The notes beneath the pieces are model-generated. The model was not told the origin of the DNA and did no database searches. It saw only the letters and a list, made by a program, of their open reading frames with translations. The translations under genes were made by a program, and so were the position numbers. From JARBUG01 sp035628915 (GTDB taxonomy: Bacteria; Bacillota; Sulfobacillia; Symbiobacteriales; Symbiobacteriaceae), in contig DASPIW010000050.1 of assembly GCA_035628915.1 (NCBI GenBank), positions 1-64,000 on the forward strand: a DNA stretch of 64,000 nt, written 5' to 3'. Positions 43,921 through 52,361 of the stretch are shown here, one piece after another. Numbering within the stretch: position 1 is the first letter of the stretch; each line of letters opens with the position of its first letter.

Positions 43921-46173
43921 ATGATAAAGATCACTCCGGCCTGGCTGCCTTTTCTTATTGCATTAATGGGAATTTCTCCGTTCCCGCAAGGCCTGTATGC
44001 ACCAGCATATCAGTTGCTGGTGGGCATGATCATCTTTGGTGCTCTAGGCTTCTTCGTCCTAGACTCTCCTAGGCGGTCCAAGTGGCTGATTCAGCCCCTT
44101 GACGTGGCGGTTCTGACATTGGCAGGGTTCTACATTATGGCATTCTTCTGGGCAGTGTCACCCAGAGCGGCCTTGCAGGAGGCCATCAAGCAGTGCATGT
44201 ACGTGTCACTCTACTGGATGGTATCTCGCTCTATCCAAAACAATAGCGACCGGCTCCGTTTTGCGAAATGCTTCGGCTGGCTCGTTGCCGCTGTCGGCTT
44301 CGGTTCGCTCCTCCTGGCCACGGGGTGGGTCCCAGTCGAGGGTGCCGTATCCTTTTGGCGGCTTGCTGGTCCTTTCACTTATCCCAATGCACTGGCTGCC
44401 TATCTCCTCATCGGACTGGGCCTGGCCCTAGGTTTCAGGTCGTCTGCGGCCCGGTTCGTGGACGGTACTCTGTGGAGCGTCTGTCTGTATACCGTTTCAC
44501 TTGCAGCGCTCGCAACCCATTCACGCATCGGGTTAGCTGCTGCTGGACTGGCCCTGCTGGTCTCCTGGCTGGCTTCCCCCCGTGGACACCGCCTCTCGCT
44601 CGTGGTTGGCGGTATCCCCGCGCTAATCGCCACGGTCGCCGTTACGATTCCTCTGGACCGCACCCTGGAGGCCGGCGGCTCACCGCTCGTCCTGGTGTGG
44701 TATCTCGCAGGTCTGGTGGCGGTAGCGGCTCTTGAAGGCCTGGCACTGGGCGTGAGGAAGCTGGCATTAACGCCTAAAGTGCTGTGGACGATTGGAGCGC
44801 TGGCACTGGTGCCTGCCATCGCCGTTGCCGTCATGCGCGCCCCCCAGTTGATCAGCCGATTCAGCTCGTTCAGCATGAGTGACCAGAGCTTGATACTGCG
44901 TTTCGTCACCTATCAAGATGCTCTCCGGGCCTGGTGGACGGAAGGGCCGGTTTTGGGACTGGGCGGTGGCGGCTGGAACGCCGTATTCACCAAATACCAG
45001 AGCCTGAGCTTCGTCTCGCGGCTCGTCCACAGCAGTCTGTTGGAGACGATGGTGGAAGTGGGCGTACAGGGGGCCCTGATCTTCGTTGCCGTGTGGCTGC
45101 TCGGTATCTGGTCTGCCTGGAAGCTCAGGAGCATGCCGAAGACGGACGAAGCCCAGCCCGTTGTCTGGGCAGGGCTGATAGGCGGCATGGCAGGACTGAT
45201 CGCTCACTCTATGATGGATGTGGACTGGTCGTACCCGGCCATTGCGCTAACAGCCTATGCCGTCTTTGGCGTGTGGCGCTCGGCCGTTTCCACATACCGG
45301 CCCCTGGCTAAGGGGGAAGCCCGCCAGTCGTGGGTTCTACCGGTTGCGGGAAGTGCCTCGGTACTGCTTTTCTTGGTCTCAGCCAGCCTCTTGACCGGTG
45401 CCTGGTATGCCCGGAACGCCGAAGAAGCTCTCAAACGCGGTGACAGGGCTACTGCTCAGCAACAGCTGCGGGCTGCTACTCGGTTTGATCCCCTGAACCC
45501 CAGTTTCCAGTCCATGTATGGTGACAATGTGCTCGAACTTGCTGCGGCATCAAAAAATGCGCGCATGTTGCCGGAGTCTGAGCGTGCACTGGCCAGAGCA
45601 ATAGTTCTTGATCCCCATAACCCCGACTACCAAATTATGTATGCTAACTATGCGATGCTCATCGGGAATCATCCGTTGGCCTTTGAAGCGTTGAATCAGG
45701 CCAGCCTGCTAGATACCAAATCGGCTGACACTTATATGCGGGCTATCCGCCATGGTCTCCTCAACGTCAAGAACAGCCTCAAGGCGGGCAAGATGGCCGA
45801 TGCCCATAGCTATTTGTCCCAAACGAAAGCAATTATTGATCGCTTCCAACAACAAGAGGCAGCACAGCCACAGCATATGGCCGATTCGCTGTTGTTGACC
45901 CGAACGCCGCCGTTGGAATTGCAGATCGCTGAGTATCAGGCCCTTTCCGGGGATCTGGCGGGTGCATCCGATCTCCTGAAGAAGCTGACGCAGGCTGCCG
46001 ATGCCCCGGTCAGGGCGGAGGCATGGCTTTGGCTGCACCTGGTAGAGGCGGAGCGCGGCCATGACCAGGTGGCACGCGACGCTCAGGCTGCGCTGAAGGA
46101 AAATGACAATACGCTAGTCGCACAGATCAGCGTCCTAAAGCCGCTGCTGCACGCAGCGGTTACAGGCCAGTAG
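43921..46173 (+). CDS. O-antigen ligase-like membrane protein with C-terminal TPR domain
   Basis: About 750 residues from ATG 43921 (AGGAGG 8 bases upstream). The N-terminal two thirds have about 12 membrane helices and the Wzy_C pattern (LAGPFTYPNALAAYLLIGLG; LVHSSLLETMVEVGVQGAL). After the last helix (about residue 485) come TPR-like helical pairs: RGDRATAQQQLRAATRFDPL, LARAIVLDPHNPDYQIMYAN and NHPLAFEALNQASLLD. TPR-tailed Wzy_C proteins occur in many Firmicutes exopolysaccharide loci. It is the second ligase/polymerase-like gene of the cluster and so probably has a distinct role. Confidence 0.82.
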   Translation: MIKITPAWLPFLIALMGISPFPQGLYAPAYQLLVGMIIFGALGFFVLDSPRRSKWLIQPLDVAVLTLAGFYIMAFFWAVSPRAALQEAIKQCMYVSLYWMVSRSIQNNSDRLRFAKCFGWLVAAVGFGSLLLATGWVPVEGAVSFWRLAGPFTYPNALAAYLLIGLGLALGFRSSAARFVDGTLWSVCLYTVSLAALATHSRIGLAAAGLALLVSWLASPRGHRLSLVVGGIPALIATVAVTIPLDRTLEAGGSPLVLVWYLAGLVAVAALEGLALGVRKLALTPKVLWTIGALALVPAIAVAVMRAPQLISRFSSFSMSDQSLILRFVTYQDALRAWWTEGPVLGLGGGGWNAVFTKYQSLSFVSRLVHSSLLETMVEVGVQGALIFVAVWLLGIWSAWKLRSMPKTDEAQPVVWAGLIGGMAGLIAHSMMDVDWSYPAIALTAYAVFGVWRSAVSTYRPLAKGEARQSWVLPVAGSASVLLFLVSASLLTGAWYARNAEEALKRGDRATAQQQLRAATRFDPLNPSFQSMYGDNVLELAAASKNARMLPESERALARAIVLDPHNPDYQIMYANYAMLIGNHPLAFEALNQASLLDTKSADTYMRAIRHGLLNVKNSLKAGKMADAHSYLSQTKAIIDRFQQQEAAQPQHMADSLLLTRTPPLELQIAEYQALSGDLAGASDLLKKLTQAADAPVRAEAWLWLHLVEAERGHDQVARDAQAALKENDNTLVAQISVLKPLLHAAVTGQ

Positions 46174-46252
46174 CGGATTCCGAAGGGAAGCTAATTGACT
46201 CTTGACAGATGCAGGTCTTCCCATTAGTATTCGTTATAATAACTTTTCAAAC

Positions 46253-46545
46253 TGGCGATGAGAAGGAAGCGTACCCGGCACCCATCCGTCACAGAGAGCG
46301 GAACCACTGCCTCGCAGGCAGTGCGCTGCAAGTTCCGCACGGAGGCCCGGCGAAAATCCCCTTCGAGCTGCCGACCGAATCCCGCTGCACAAGGGGGATA
46401 GGCTCGGACGGAACCTCTACCGTTACCCGGAGGCAGGTATGATTGTACCTGGCAATGAGCGGCTGCACGCGTCACGTGCGGCACGTTGGGTGGTACCGCG
46501 GAGGCTTGGCTGCAAGCCCCCGTCCCAATTGGGACGGGGGCTTTA
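46253..46545 (+). ncRNA. T-box riboswitch, probably isoleucine-specific
   Basis: The leader of citramalate synthase carries the T-box sequence GGGTGGTACCGCG (46488-46500), a Stem I region with CAGAGAGCGG (about 46303), and a strong terminator (46514-46543). The base of Stem I can pair GAAGG (about 46261) with CCTTC (about 46360). The 3' specifier side reads GAAAATCC, placing ATC (Ile) in the codon position. An uncharged tRNA-Ile would favour the antiterminator. This fits CimA, which opens the threonine-independent isoleucine pathway. The T-box call is firm; the specifier is my reading. Confidence 0.88.
46514..46543 (+). terminator. T-box attenuator terminator
   Basis: Perfect 13-bp stem (AAGCCCCCGTCCC, loop AATT) followed by TATGTATTTT, 26 bases before the cimA ATG. 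Confidence 0.9.
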
Positions 46546-46569
46546 TGTATTTTGGGGAGGGCGAAAACT

Positions 46570-48132
46570 ATGCAGGCAGCGACTCTGTACGACACGACTC
46601 TGCGGGACGGGGCCCAGCGGGCGGGAATCTCCTACAGCATTCAGGACAAGCTCCGGATCGCACACCGGCTGGATGCCCTTGGCGTTGCCTATATAGAAGG
46701 CGGATGGCCTGGCTCCAACCCCAAGGACGAAGAGTTCTTTGCCCGGCTGCGTCGCGAGCCCCTGCGCCATGCCAGGGCGGTGGCGTTCAGCAGCACGTGC
46801 CGGGCCGGCAGCCGGCCCGAAGATGATGTGACCCTCAGGATGCTGGTGGCGGCGGAAACACCCGTGGTGGCCATCTTCGGCAAGAGCTGGGACTTCCATG
46901 TGCTGACGGGGCTGGGAACCACTCTGGAAGAGAACCTGCGGATGATCCGGGAGTCGGTGGCCTACCTCAAGAGCCGGGGGCGGGAGGTCGTCTACGACGC
47001 CGAGCACTTCTTTGACGGCTACGCAGCGAACCCGGCGTATGCCTTAGCAACGCTGCAGGCGGCCCACGAGGGCGGGGCCGACTGGCTGGTGATGTGCGAC
47101 ACCAATGGGGGCACCCTGCCCGGGGAGGTGGCCCGGCTGACGCAGGTCTTGAAGGACCGGTTCCCCGGCGCCAGCCTGGGCATTCATGCCCACGACGACA
47201 GCGGTCTGGGGGTGGCGAACAGCCTGGCTGCCGTCGAGGCTGGCGCCGCCATGGTCCAGGGGACGATCAACGGGTACGGCGAGCGGTGCGGCAACGCCAA
47301 CCTTTGCGCCGTGATCCCGAATCTGGAGCTGAAGATGGGTCGGCCGTGCCTGCCGCCCGGGCGCCTGGGCGAGCTGACGTCCGTCAGCCATTTCGTCAGC
47401 GAACTGGCCAATCTGCCGCCGTGGGACGCCCAGCCTTTTGTTGGCCGGAATGCCTTTACGCACAAGGCGGGGGTTCATGTCAGCGCTCTCATGAAAGACT
47501 CCCGCATGTATGAACATCTCTCGCCGGAGCTCATCGGCAACGAGCGGCACGTGCTGGTGTCGGAACTGTCGGGCCGCGCCAATGTCCTGCACCGTTTTGA
47601 AGGATCCATGAACGCAGCGGAGGCGGCGGCGCTGGTCAAGCTCGTCAAGGAACGGGAGAATCAGGGATACCAATATGAAGGTGCAGAAGCCTCTCTGGAG
47701 CTTATCTCCTACCATGGCGATATGCCCTTTGAGCTGCTGGGGTTGCGAGTGCTCCTCACGGGTGGCGCGCAGTCGCCGCAGACCAGCGAAGCCAGCATCA
47801 AGCTGCGGATTGGGGACCGGGTGGTACACACGGCGGCGGAGGGCAACGGCCCGGTCAACGCGCTGGATACCGCACTGCGCAAGGCCCTGACCGAAGTGTA
47901 CCCGTCGATTGCCTGCGTGGAGCTGGTGGATTTCAAGGTCCGGGTGCTTGAGGGGTCACAGGGCACCGGGGCCCTGGTGCGGGTGCTGATTGAATCCAGC
48001 GACGGGGACCGGGCCTGGGGGACGGTGGGGGTATCGACCAATGTCATTGAAGCGAGCTGGCAGGCCCTGTCGGATAGTCTCGCTCATTATCTGATTCGGA
48101 GCGGGCGCCTGGAGCGTGCGGTCGGGGACTAG
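46570..48132 (+). CDS. cimA: Citramalate synthase
   Basis: About 520 residues. It condenses acetyl-CoA with pyruvate to (R)-citramalate for isoleucine synthesis. The HMGL-like barrel starts LYDTTLRDGAQRAGISYS; metal-binding HAHDDSGLGVANS and QGTINGYGERCGNANL follow, and the C-terminal LeuA-dimer regulatory domain begins near residue 385. The 'YIEGGWPGSNPKD' segment favours CimA over isopropylmalate or homocitrate synthase. ATG 46570 follows GGGGAGGG and the T-box. It is a single gene, unlike large ilv/leu operons. Confidence 0.92.
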   Translation: MQAATLYDTTLRDGAQRAGISYSIQDKLRIAHRLDALGVAYIEGGWPGSNPKDEEFFARLRREPLRHARAVAFSSTCRAGSRPEDDVTLRMLVAAETPVVAIFGKSWDFHVLTGLGTTLEENLRMIRESVAYLKSRGREVVYDAEHFFDGYAANPAYALATLQAAHEGGADWLVMCDTNGGTLPGEVARLTQVLKDRFPGASLGIHAHDDSGLGVANSLAAVEAGAAMVQGTINGYGERCGNANLCAVIPNLELKMGRPCLPPGRLGELTSVSHFVSELANLPPWDAQPFVGRNAFTHKAGVHVSALMKDSRMYEHLSPELIGNERHVLVSELSGRANVLHRFEGSMNAAEAAALVKLVKERENQGYQYEGAEASLELISYHGDMPFELLGLRVLLTGGAQSPQTSEASIKLRIGDRVVHTAAEGNGPVNALDTALRKALTEVYPSIACVELVDFKVRVLEGSQGTGALVRVLIESSDGDRAWGTVGVSTNVIEASWQALSDSLAHYLIRSGRLERAVGD

Positions 48133-48464
48133 TCAGCGATGTTTTGGGACCACTGCGATACCATTGAGACACCATGAAAGCGCCTGGAAGGCGCCCCCCC
48201 TGAGCAAGCTCGCCGTCTGTCAGATTCCCTGAAAGCCTTGAGCAGCCTGTTCAATGGTTGCATACAGATTCCCATGCAGTGTGCGGAAAGCTTTCGCAGG
48301 GAGCGTTTCGCACTGCACTCATGCCCGCCACAGACATCTGCCCCCACCGACGGTAACGTTCTTGCCAGAAGGGATCGCTGGCATAACGGCTCCGTGGTGG
48401 GGGCATTTTGTCCCGGGCCCCGCCTTCGGAGCGCCAGCCCGGCCGGCGGCGCCCGCGGACCTTA
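48133..48464. other. Convergent spacer with two large hairpins
   Basis: No gene. It holds the structured segment 48273-48405. A small GC hairpin (GCGCCTGGAAGGCGC, about 48180-48195) after cimA may end its transcript. Confidence 0.5.
48339..48409 (+). terminator. Long imperfect hairpin, probable terminator or structured RNA
   Basis: Nested arms pair as TGCCCCCACC with GGTGGGGGCA, ACGG with CCGT, CGTT with AACG, and TGCCAG with CTGGCA: about 24 bp in all, with small internal loops. TTTTG follows on the plus strand. Another imperfect hairpin (GCAGTG...CACTGC, about 48278-48322) lies directly upstream. Confidence 0.6.
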
Positions 48465-50027
48465 TCACGGCAAGGAACGGAGGAAGGCCGAGAGCGGCAG
48501 CCGCTCCCCGGGGCCGTGGTACCAGGCGGCCTCACGGTAGGCCCGCTCGCACAAGCGGTCGCAGGCATCTACCAGATCCCTGCGCACCCACCGCACAGAT
48601 ACCGAACAGCCCCGACGCTCCAGTGTGCGCAGCAGGCTCCGGACCCTCCGCCCCAGTACCGTGCAGCCGCGCACCGGCTCCATCGGGCGCCGGCCCGTGA
48701 CCTGATCAACCAGATCCCGGCAGTCGGACCAGACCTCGACCTGGCTCCCCCGGGCGGGGCACGATGCGAGCAGCCAACTGAGGGCCATGACCACGGCACC
48801 GTACTCGGCCATCAAGCTGCCGGCGGCTGAGCCGCAGCAGGCTACCCGGTACTCCCGATGGACCGCCTTGCCACCGATGTAGACCTCGAACGCCGAGGTC
48901 GCGATGCCGGGTCGCCGGCCCTTGCGGCGCCTGGACCCATCGCACCGAATCTGCACGCGCTCCAGTGCCGCACCGTGCAGCTGCCTCTCCACTTCAGCGG
49001 CGCCGCCTTCGCCGCTGATCGAAATGGCTGGATCCTGCGTCACCAGCACGCCGGCCAGGGTCTCGACCATCATGCGGTTCGCTTCGGCCTCGCCACCGAG
49101 CACAGCAACTGTACGCCCCCCAAGGAAGTTCGCCGTCCGCCCCTGCAGCGCTGACTGGAAGTCCGTTTGGGCCTGCTGCAGTTGACTGCGCAATTGAGCC
49201 AACTGGGCTTCGTACCGCCTGGCCTCATCGGCCAACTCCCCGGGCATCTCATGAAGCCGATCCTTCAGGCGCCGGCGGGCTGCTATCAACTCGCCCTGCG
49301 CCTGGCTTAGCATCTGCTTGCGCTCCTGCTCCTGGCGGCGCGCCTCCGCTTTGAGCCGCTTTCGGTCCTGCTCCAGGAGGCGCACATTTTGCCGCAGACC
49401 GCTGGACTGCGCTGACTTTGCCCTCACGTCGTCGAGCAGCCCCGGGGCGGCCAACTCCTCCGCCCTGGTCACCGGTGCCGGCGGGCGGCAGAGCCGCCGC
49501 AGTGTGATCCGGCCGACTGCCACCCAGATGGCGTACTCCGTCGGCGCGAATTCGTCCAGGGCCTCCAGCCACTCGTCGATATTGGCGGTCGGATCAAGGT
49601 AGCGCTTTATCTGTACAAGCCAGCACACATTTAGGTTTTCATAGTAGGCTTCATAGAAGAGCTCATCGGTCCAGATTCCCGGATTCATCTCCGGGTCGAG
49701 GAACCGCCCCCTGATCACGCGCGGGATCAGACTGGTCATGAGCTCGCGTGACGAGCGCAGCTTCCACTGCCGCAGCATTAAGGTTACAGCCCGCTGCCGG
49801 CCGTGCTCACGGTCGCTCGCCACATGGACCCGCAATGCTTGCTTTAACCTATGCAGCGTCTTGGGCGCGGCGGAGGCGATCAGGTGGCTGGTGGCCATGA
49901 ATTCCTCTGCTTCCAAAGCGGAGATTGCCCGGACTTCCGGATCGGCCGCTTCTGCCTGCTTGGCCCATTCATGCAGTTCATACCAGGATAAGCCCGCCGG
50001 AATGCCGTAGAGCCAGTGAGTTCTCAT
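48465..50027 (-). CDS. Coiled-coil protein with C-terminal RNase H-like domain
   Basis: About 520 residues from ATG 50027 (GGAGGTGA 5 bases upstream). The N-terminal 190 residues are unrecognised. Residues about 200-300 are strongly charged coiled coil (EQDRKRLKAEARRQEQERKQ). A short GGRTVAVLGGEAEANRM follows, recalling the start of DUF2325 domains. The C-terminal 160 residues read as an RNase HI-type fold: IRCDGS (Asp near 366), AEYGAVVMAL (Glu near 411), VWSDCRDLVDQV (Asp near 438) and DLVDACDRL (Asp near 493). All four catalytic acidic positions are present, so RNA:DNA-hybrid cleavage is plausible. It lies five bases after its upstream partner. Function unknown. Confidence 0.72.
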   Translation of the reverse strand: MRTHWLYGIPAGLSWYELHEWAKQAEAADPEVRAISALEAEEFMATSHLIASAAPKTLHRLKQALRVHVASDREHGRQRAVTLMLRQWKLRSSRELMTSLIPRVIRGRFLDPEMNPGIWTDELFYEAYYENLNVCWLVQIKRYLDPTANIDEWLEALDEFAPTEYAIWVAVGRITLRRLCRPPAPVTRAEELAAPGLLDDVRAKSAQSSGLRQNVRLLEQDRKRLKAEARRQEQERKQMLSQAQGELIAARRRLKDRLHEMPGELADEARRYEAQLAQLRSQLQQAQTDFQSALQGRTANFLGGRTVAVLGGEAEANRMMVETLAGVLVTQDPAISISGEGGAAEVERQLHGAALERVQIRCDGSRRRKGRRPGIATSAFEVYIGGKAVHREYRVACCGSAAGSLMAEYGAVVMALSWLLASCPARGSQVEVWSDCRDLVDQVTGRRPMEPVRGCTVLGRRVRSLLRTLERRGCSVSVRWVRRDLVDACDRLCERAYREAAWYHGPGERLPLSAFLRSLP

Positions 50028-50032
50028 GGCTG

Positions 50033-50953
50033 TCACCTCCGTGTGGCGCCGAGCAGCCGGTCCCGCAGGGCAAGGGCCTGCGCATGATCGGCCCTGACCG
50101 CCTCCACCTGCGTGCGCAACGCTGCAATCGCCGCTTCATACTGGAGTCTCTGAGCCGCCGCCGCTTCAGCGTGGCGGCTTTCCGCCGCCTGCCGCTCCGC
50201 TTCCACCGCTTCAAGCTGCTCTGCCAGAAGCCGCACTTCCGGGGCCTCTTCGCTGAGCGCCCGCAGCCGGCTGAGGAGGGCTTTGCGCTCCCGCCTCAGA
50301 TGGTACAGGCTGCGCCTGAGCGACCGCATCTGCACCTGACGAAGGCGCAGGCGCCGCAGGAGCTTCCTCTGCTCCCACCGGCTTGGCGCTCTGGCGGGCT
50401 CGGGCTCTGTGATGAACCGGTGCAGCGTAAGCTTGCCGTAGAGGAGCACCGCTGCATAATGGGCTTGCTGTTCGGGCGAAAAGGCGGACTTCACGGCCGG
50501 AATCAGATCGTCGAGGCCGGCCAGTCTCAGGGCCGCCACCCCGGCTGCCAGGAGATAGTGCTCGACCATCTCCATGACAGCGGTGAGTTTGCGCCGCAGG
50601 ACGCCGCCCCAACTGCCGGCGTTTACGTGCATCACGCGACCGATGATGAGCTTGCGAAACTGCTGGTCACCCCAACGGCGGAAGATGTGACGGCCCATCC
50701 GGTACGAGTCGTAGGTCAAGTCCGGCGGATACGAGATCCCGACCTTGCGCAGTGGCTTGCCCAAGTCAGGCCGTTTACCAGGCACGCCGAAGTCATAGGT
50801 CATCGCCACCAGGAGGAAGTCTTCGGCTTCTTCATCGCTGTATCGCGCGGCAGCCGGGCAGTCTGCAAAATCGGCCTGCTGCCGCTCAGCGAAGTCCGCC
50901 GTCTTTGATGATGCCAGGTCTGACAAAACCAGGTATCGTTTTCGCCGCGCCAT
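50033..50953 (-). CDS. Unknown protein with C-terminal coiled coil, partner of the RNase H-like gene
   Basis: About 306 residues from ATG 50953, preceded by GGGGGGATCAGG. I do not recognise the family. A mixed N-terminal domain (YLVLSDLASSKTADFAERQQ; ISYPPDLTYDSYRMGRHIFR) is followed by a basic helix (RRLRLRQVQMRSLRRSLYHL) and a long coiled coil to the end. It has no signal peptide or membrane helix. The stop is next to the start of the RNase H-like gene, with the latter's ribosome site in its last codons, so the two are translationally coupled. The coiled coils suggest they form a complex. Confidence 0.65.
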   Translation of the reverse strand: MARRKRYLVLSDLASSKTADFAERQQADFADCPAAARYSDEEAEDFLLVAMTYDFGVPGKRPDLGKPLRKVGISYPPDLTYDSYRMGRHIFRRWGDQQFRKLIIGRVMHVNAGSWGGVLRRKLTAVMEMVEHYLLAAGVAALRLAGLDDLIPAVKSAFSPEQQAHYAAVLLYGKLTLHRFITEPEPARAPSRWEQRKLLRRLRLRQVQMRSLRRSLYHLRRERKALLSRLRALSEEAPEVRLLAEQLEAVEAERQAAESRHAEAAAAQRLQYEAAIAALRTQVEAVRADHAQALALRDRLLGATRR

Positions 50954-51158
50954 CCTGATCCCCCCGTCTTCGACTGCTACTTCTGATACGAATCCTTCGT
51001 ACATAAAGTTCGGCAGTCTGTTTCCAGGAAGTAGCCGGGCGCCTTTCAGGATCAATTCAGGTCAAAAACATATCGTTGGCCTAACGAGATCGGTGAAGGG
51101 TCGGCCCTATCCGACATCGTCTAACAAAAATGGAACTGTCATTTTGGGGGGTAAACAA

Positions 51159-52337
51159 ATGTCGTTGTCCCTGTGGATCGACCTCGTCAGCGCGAAGCTG
51201 AGCGGCGACAGAGATGCCCGCTCCGCTCTCCCCGAGGGCCCGGGCCCCAACCCGTACTTCGAGTACCTGGCCCGCAAGGGCCGCCGGCAGGCCAGCCGCC
51301 TCGAGAGCCGCTTCTGGCGGGAAGACCGGCGGAGCAAGCAGCGGTGGATCGACGCGGAGAACCAACACCATCAGGCGGAACTGGAGCTGCCCCTGCTGGT
51401 CCGGCAGGCTGACGCTGCCCGTGAGCGCTACGAACTGGAGCGAGCCCGCGACCAGGAAGATGCGGTCGCACTCAACCCGCCCGGCCGGGCCTACATTCCC
51501 GTGGTACTCTCCTGGCTGCTGCTCGGCCTCCTCATCGGCGGCGATGCGGCGATCTCTTACACCGCCTTCCTGACCATCGGCGATGTGACGCCCTGGCTGG
51601 TGGGCGCCCTTTCACTCATGGTAGTCGTGGCCATGGTGGTCATCGGCCACGTCATCGGCGACCGGTTTCGCCACGGCACGGCCGGGCGTTGGACGAAGGC
51701 GGGGCTGGTGGCGGTCGTCATCGCAATCTCCGTAGTCATGACGGTCTTCCGGGAGCAGGCGCAGGCCGAAGCGCTGGCGGCGACCCGCTCGGTGGAGATC
51801 GAAGCGGTCACTGTTACGCCGGGCGCCCCGCCCGCGGCCGCCCCACAGGAGCCCCCCGGTCCGCCGGCGACCTGGGAGTTCAGTCCCGCCATGCTGCCGG
51901 GCTTCTTCATGTTCCTGACCGTCACCATGATGGGGATGGTGGTGCCGGCGATTCTGGCTTACTACGTGGAGCGGCGGCCCAGGGTGCTCAAAGTGGGCCA
52001 GCTGAACTGGATCACCACCCGGGCGGAGGCCCGGTTGGGGGCCGGGCGCCGGCGGTTATGCCGGGCCAATCGCCGGGTGGCGATGACCAGGACGTACCGG
52101 CTTACCCGGTACAAAGAAGCGCAGGTCCGCCTGGATCAATCACGCGACGATATCTATTGGCTCATGTCGGCCTACGCCGATGCCAACATGCGCCGGCGCG
52201 GCACGCAGGAGCTTCACGCCAGCCTGCGGGAGAAGCCGCCGGTGCCGGGGCGTGAGTCGCTGGACGAGCTCGACTGGACCTACCCCGAAGCCGATCGGGG
52301 TGCGACATACTGGGGCAGGGCGCCGGGCGCACTATAA
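51159..52337 (+). CDS. Multi-pass membrane protein of unknown function
   Basis: About 392 residues from ATG 51159 (GGGGGG 7 bases upstream). The N-terminal 100 residues are charged and likely helical, then come four to five membrane helices (YIPVVLSWLLLGLLIGGDAA; PWLVGALSLMVVVAMVVIGH; AGLVAVVIAISVVMTVF; MLPGFFMFLTVTMMGMVVPA). A Pro/Ala-rich outer loop separates the third from the last, and a basic cytoplasmic tail follows. No family is recognised. It is divergent from the RNase H-like pair across 205 bases and followed 24 bases later by the VWA-like lipoprotein gene, which suggests a functional membrane complex. Confidence 0.65.
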   Translation: MSLSLWIDLVSAKLSGDRDARSALPEGPGPNPYFEYLARKGRRQASRLESRFWREDRRSKQRWIDAENQHHQAELELPLLVRQADAARERYELERARDQEDAVALNPPGRAYIPVVLSWLLLGLLIGGDAAISYTAFLTIGDVTPWLVGALSLMVVVAMVVIGHVIGDRFRHGTAGRWTKAGLVAVVIAISVVMTVFREQAQAEALAATRSVEIEAVTVTPGAPPAAAPQEPPGPPATWEFSPAMLPGFFMFLTVTMMGMVVPAILAYYVERRPRVLKVGQLNWITTRAEARLGAGRRRLCRANRRVAMTRTYRLTRYKEAQVRLDQSRDDIYWLMSAYADANMRRRGTQELHASLREKPPVPGRESLDELDWTYPEADRGATYWGRAPGAL

Positions 52338-52361
52338 TCACACCGGAGGAGACATCCATAC

